Assembly: GCA_902796985.1 (NCBI GenBank)
Contig: CADBRC010000048.1
Coordinates: 1 to 6,572 of the forward strand
DNA from: an uncultured Spirochaetaceae bacterium
GTDB lineage: Bacteria > Spirochaetota > Spirochaetia > Treponematales > Treponemataceae
Direction of reading: 5' to 3'
DNA: 6,572 nucleotides
Part shown: positions 5,053-6,572 of the stretch, one piece after another
Numbering within the stretch: the stretch's first letter is position 1
Layout of the letters: each line of letters begins with the position of its first letter
Notes under the pieces: model-generated
What the model was told of the DNA's origin: nothing
Databases searched by the model: none
What the model saw: only the letters and a program-made list of their open reading frames with translations
Position numbers and translations under genes: made by a program

Positions 5053-6495
5053 CTACCCTTCTATCACTTTTCCATTCAGCTCGCCGGGAACCGACATGGG
5101 GTACTCGCCGGTGAAGCAGCCCTTGCAGAAGCCGAAGTTTGCAGGGCTGCACTCCCGGCAGGCCTCAAGCATGCCGTCCGCGCTGATGAAAGCGAGTGAA
5201 TCCGCCCCTATCTCCTTGCAGATTTCAGCCTCGCTGTGGGTGCTGGAGATAAGCTCGCCCCTTGTCGGCGTGTTGATGCCGAAGTAGCAGGGAAACTTGA
5301 CCGGCGGGCTGGAGATGCGGAAGTGGACTTCCTTCGCACCTGCCCTCCTGAGGATCTGCACCAGGCGGCGGCTTGTCGTCCCGCGCACGATGGAGTCGTC
5401 TATGACGATGACCCTCTTGCCCTGAACGATGGAACGGACGGCATTCAGCTTGACGAACACGAGGTTTTCCCGCTCCTTCTGGGTCGGGGCGATAAACGTG
5501 CGCCCTATATACTTGTTCTTGATGATTCCCATTGCGTAGGGGATGTGGGCTTCCTCCGCATAGCCCTGCGCCGCGCTCAGACCGGAGTCGGGGACCCCGA
5601 TTACGACGTCGGCGGCCACGGGGCTTTCACGGGCGAGGCAGGCCCCCATCTTTATGCGGGCCTGGGTTACGGGAATGCCGTCGATGATGCTGTCGGGCCG
5701 GGCAAAGTAGACGTACTCGAACACGCAGGTGCGCTTGCTCGTCCGCTCGCCGAACTCGAAGGAAAGCACCCCGTCGTCGTTGATGATGACGATCTCTCCC
5801 GGCTGTATGTCGCGCACGAAGGTGCCGTTCACCGCATCAATCGCGCAGCTCTCGCTTGCGAGGATCCAGCCGTCCTCAACCTTGCCCAGACAGAGGGGGC
5901 GGATTCCGTTGGGGTCGCGTGCCCCGATCAGGCAGCTGTCCGTCATGACGACGAGGGCGAAGGAGCCTTTTATCATCTGTATGGTGTCTGTCAGGGCGCG
6001 TTCCAGCCCCTTCTTGTAGGATTTGGCGATGAGTTTGACGATGACTTCGGTGTCGCTCGTAGAGACGAAGGTACTTCCCGTCTCCTCCAGCATCTCGCGC
6101 AGCTGTTCGTAGTTGACCAGCTGGCCGTTGTGGCAGACGGCGACCGCGCCTATCTTGCTCTTGACGAGCATGGGCTGGGCGTTCTCCAGGCTTGCGCTTC
6201 CTGCCGTTGCATAGCGGACGTGTCCGCAGGCAATGCGCCCCTTGAGCGAGGTGATGTCCTCGGTCTTGAAGACCTCTCCCGCCGTGCCCATAGCCTTGTG
6301 CAGCTGGATGTCATCACCGGTGCTGACCGCAATGCCCGCGCTGTCCTGCCCCCGGTGCTGCAGGCAGTAGAGGGCGTAGTAGGCCTTGGAAGCGGCCGTG
6401 AAGTCCGGTTCTGCCCCTTCCTTTTTCTTCAGGTATACGCCGACCACGCCGCACTCGTCGCGGAGCTTGTCTTCTTCCCTTTCAAAGCATTCCAT
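5053..6495 (-). CDS. purF: Amidophosphoribosyltransferase (glutamine PRPP amidotransferase)
   Basis: PurF makes 5-phosphoribosylamine from PRPP and glutamine, the first committed step of purine synthesis, in the cytoplasm. The 480 residues form an N-terminal Ntn-type glutaminase domain and a C-terminal phosphoribosyltransferase domain. Cys15 in DECGVVG is the nucleophile, exposed after removal of a 14-residue propeptide, close to the 11 residues of the Bacillus enzyme. HVRYAT (Arg94), CHNGQL (122-126 region) and SDTE (147-150) complete the glutaminase site. The PRPP loop is VIVIDDSIVRGTTS (362-375). Cys257, Cys403, Cys457 and Cys460 (CKGC) match the four [4Fe-4S] ligands of the Bacillus subtilis type, so this is the oxygen-sensitive, regulated form. 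ATG at 6495 is the only Met before residue 69. It lacks a proper Shine-Dalgarno sequence and has a promoter almost touching it. The glnN gene follows 70 bp downstream on the same strand. Confidence 0.97.
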   Translation of the reverse strand: MECFEREEDKLRDECGVVGVYLKKKEGAEPDFTAASKAYYALYCLQHRGQDSAGIAVSTGDDIQLHKAMGTAGEVFKTEDITSLKGRIACGHVRYATAGSASLENAQPMLVKSKIGAVAVCHNGQLVNYEQLREMLEETGSTFVSTSDTEVIVKLIAKSYKKGLERALTDTIQMIKGSFALVVMTDSCLIGARDPNGIRPLCLGKVEDGWILASESCAIDAVNGTFVRDIQPGEIVIINDDGVLSFEFGERTSKRTCVFEYVYFARPDSIIDGIPVTQARIKMGACLARESPVAADVVIGVPDSGLSAAQGYAEEAHIPYAMGIIKNKYIGRTFIAPTQKERENLVFVKLNAVRSIVQGKRVIVIDDSIVRGTTSRRLVQILRRAGAKEVHFRISSPPVKFPCYFGINTPTRGELISSTHSEAEICKEIGADSLAFISADGMLEACRECSPANFGFCKGCFTGEYPMSVPGELNGKVIEG

Positions 6496-6500
6496 ACTTC

Positions 6501-6529
6501 AATCTAGCACAAACGGGGGGCTTTTTCAA
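6501..6529 (-). promoter_or_regulatory. Sigma-70-type promoter of purF, predicting a leaderless mRNA
   Basis: On the minus strand, TTGAAA (6529-6524) and TAGATT (6506-6501) are separated by exactly 17 bases, and TGC directly before the -10 gives an extended -10 (TGn). Only five bases (GAAGT) separate the -10 from the purF ATG, so transcription would begin at or next to the start codon. This agrees with the lack of a usable Shine-Dalgarno sequence. Confidence 0.6.
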
Positions 6530-6563
6530 TGGGGCGGAAAACCCTTGTTTTGAAAGTTTTTAA

Positions 6564-6569
6564 AGTATA
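6564..6569 (-). promoter_or_regulatory. Possible second -10 box upstream of purF
   Basis: TATACT on the minus strand (6569-6564) is close to the -10 consensus and lies in an AT-rich stretch (6545-6572). Its -35 would fall outside the window. If used, it would give purF a leader of roughly 60 bases. The same AT-rich DNA reads TATAAA on the plus strand and could serve a divergent gene beyond the window edge. Confidence 0.22.
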
Positions 6570-6572
6570 AAA

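Noticed and set aside
5236..6507. A 423-codon open frame on the plus strand
   Set aside because: It lies wholly antisense to purF, whose catalytic and Fe-S motifs prove the minus-strand frame. Long antisense frames are expected in GC-rich coding DNA, and the translation is low-complexity and matches no family I know.

Overview
The window is GC-rich and carries three long, well-conserved genes and one very small one. The nearest family resemblances (a 698-residue type III glutamine synthetase, a Bacillus-type Fe-S PurF, a multidomain GH2 enzyme and a tiny lipoprotein with a relaxed lipobox) fit a carbohydrate-degrading anaerobe. My best guess is a gut or rumen spirochaete of the Treponema group, but Bacteroidota or Firmicutes cannot be excluded from the sequence alone.

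Layout: positions 1-2313 (+) are the 3' part of a GH2 beta-galactosidase-type gene whose start lies outside the window. Positions 2314-2603 hold no long gene but are dense in structure: a block of three hairpins (2311-2427) lies inside an 11-bp direct repeat, followed by a 14-bp palindrome and a terminator-like hairpin that reads toward the left on the minus strand. Positions 2604-2777 (+) encode a 57-residue lipoprotein. Positions 2778-2885 form a convergent intergenic region with the probable terminator of the next gene. Positions 2886-4982 (-) are glutamine synthetase III, and 5053-6495 (-) are amidophosphoribosyltransferase (purF), with a 70-bp gap between them. A good sigma-70-like promoter lies directly in front of purF, and the last 30 bases are AT-rich promoter-type DNA.

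Function: purF and glnA are in the same orientation and probably share transcription. PurF uses glutamine as nitrogen donor in the first committed step of purine synthesis, and glutamine synthetase makes glutamine, so the pair links supply and use. The GH2 enzyme belongs to plant or host glycan breakdown and has no visible functional link to the other two. The lipoprotein has no recognisable function.

The large genes look ordinary and intact. The parts worth a second look are non-coding: the hairpin block at 2305-2439 that resembles a small palindromic insertion, the purF promoter that predicts a leaderless message, the duplicated ribosome-binding leader of glnA, and the tiny lipoprotein gene.
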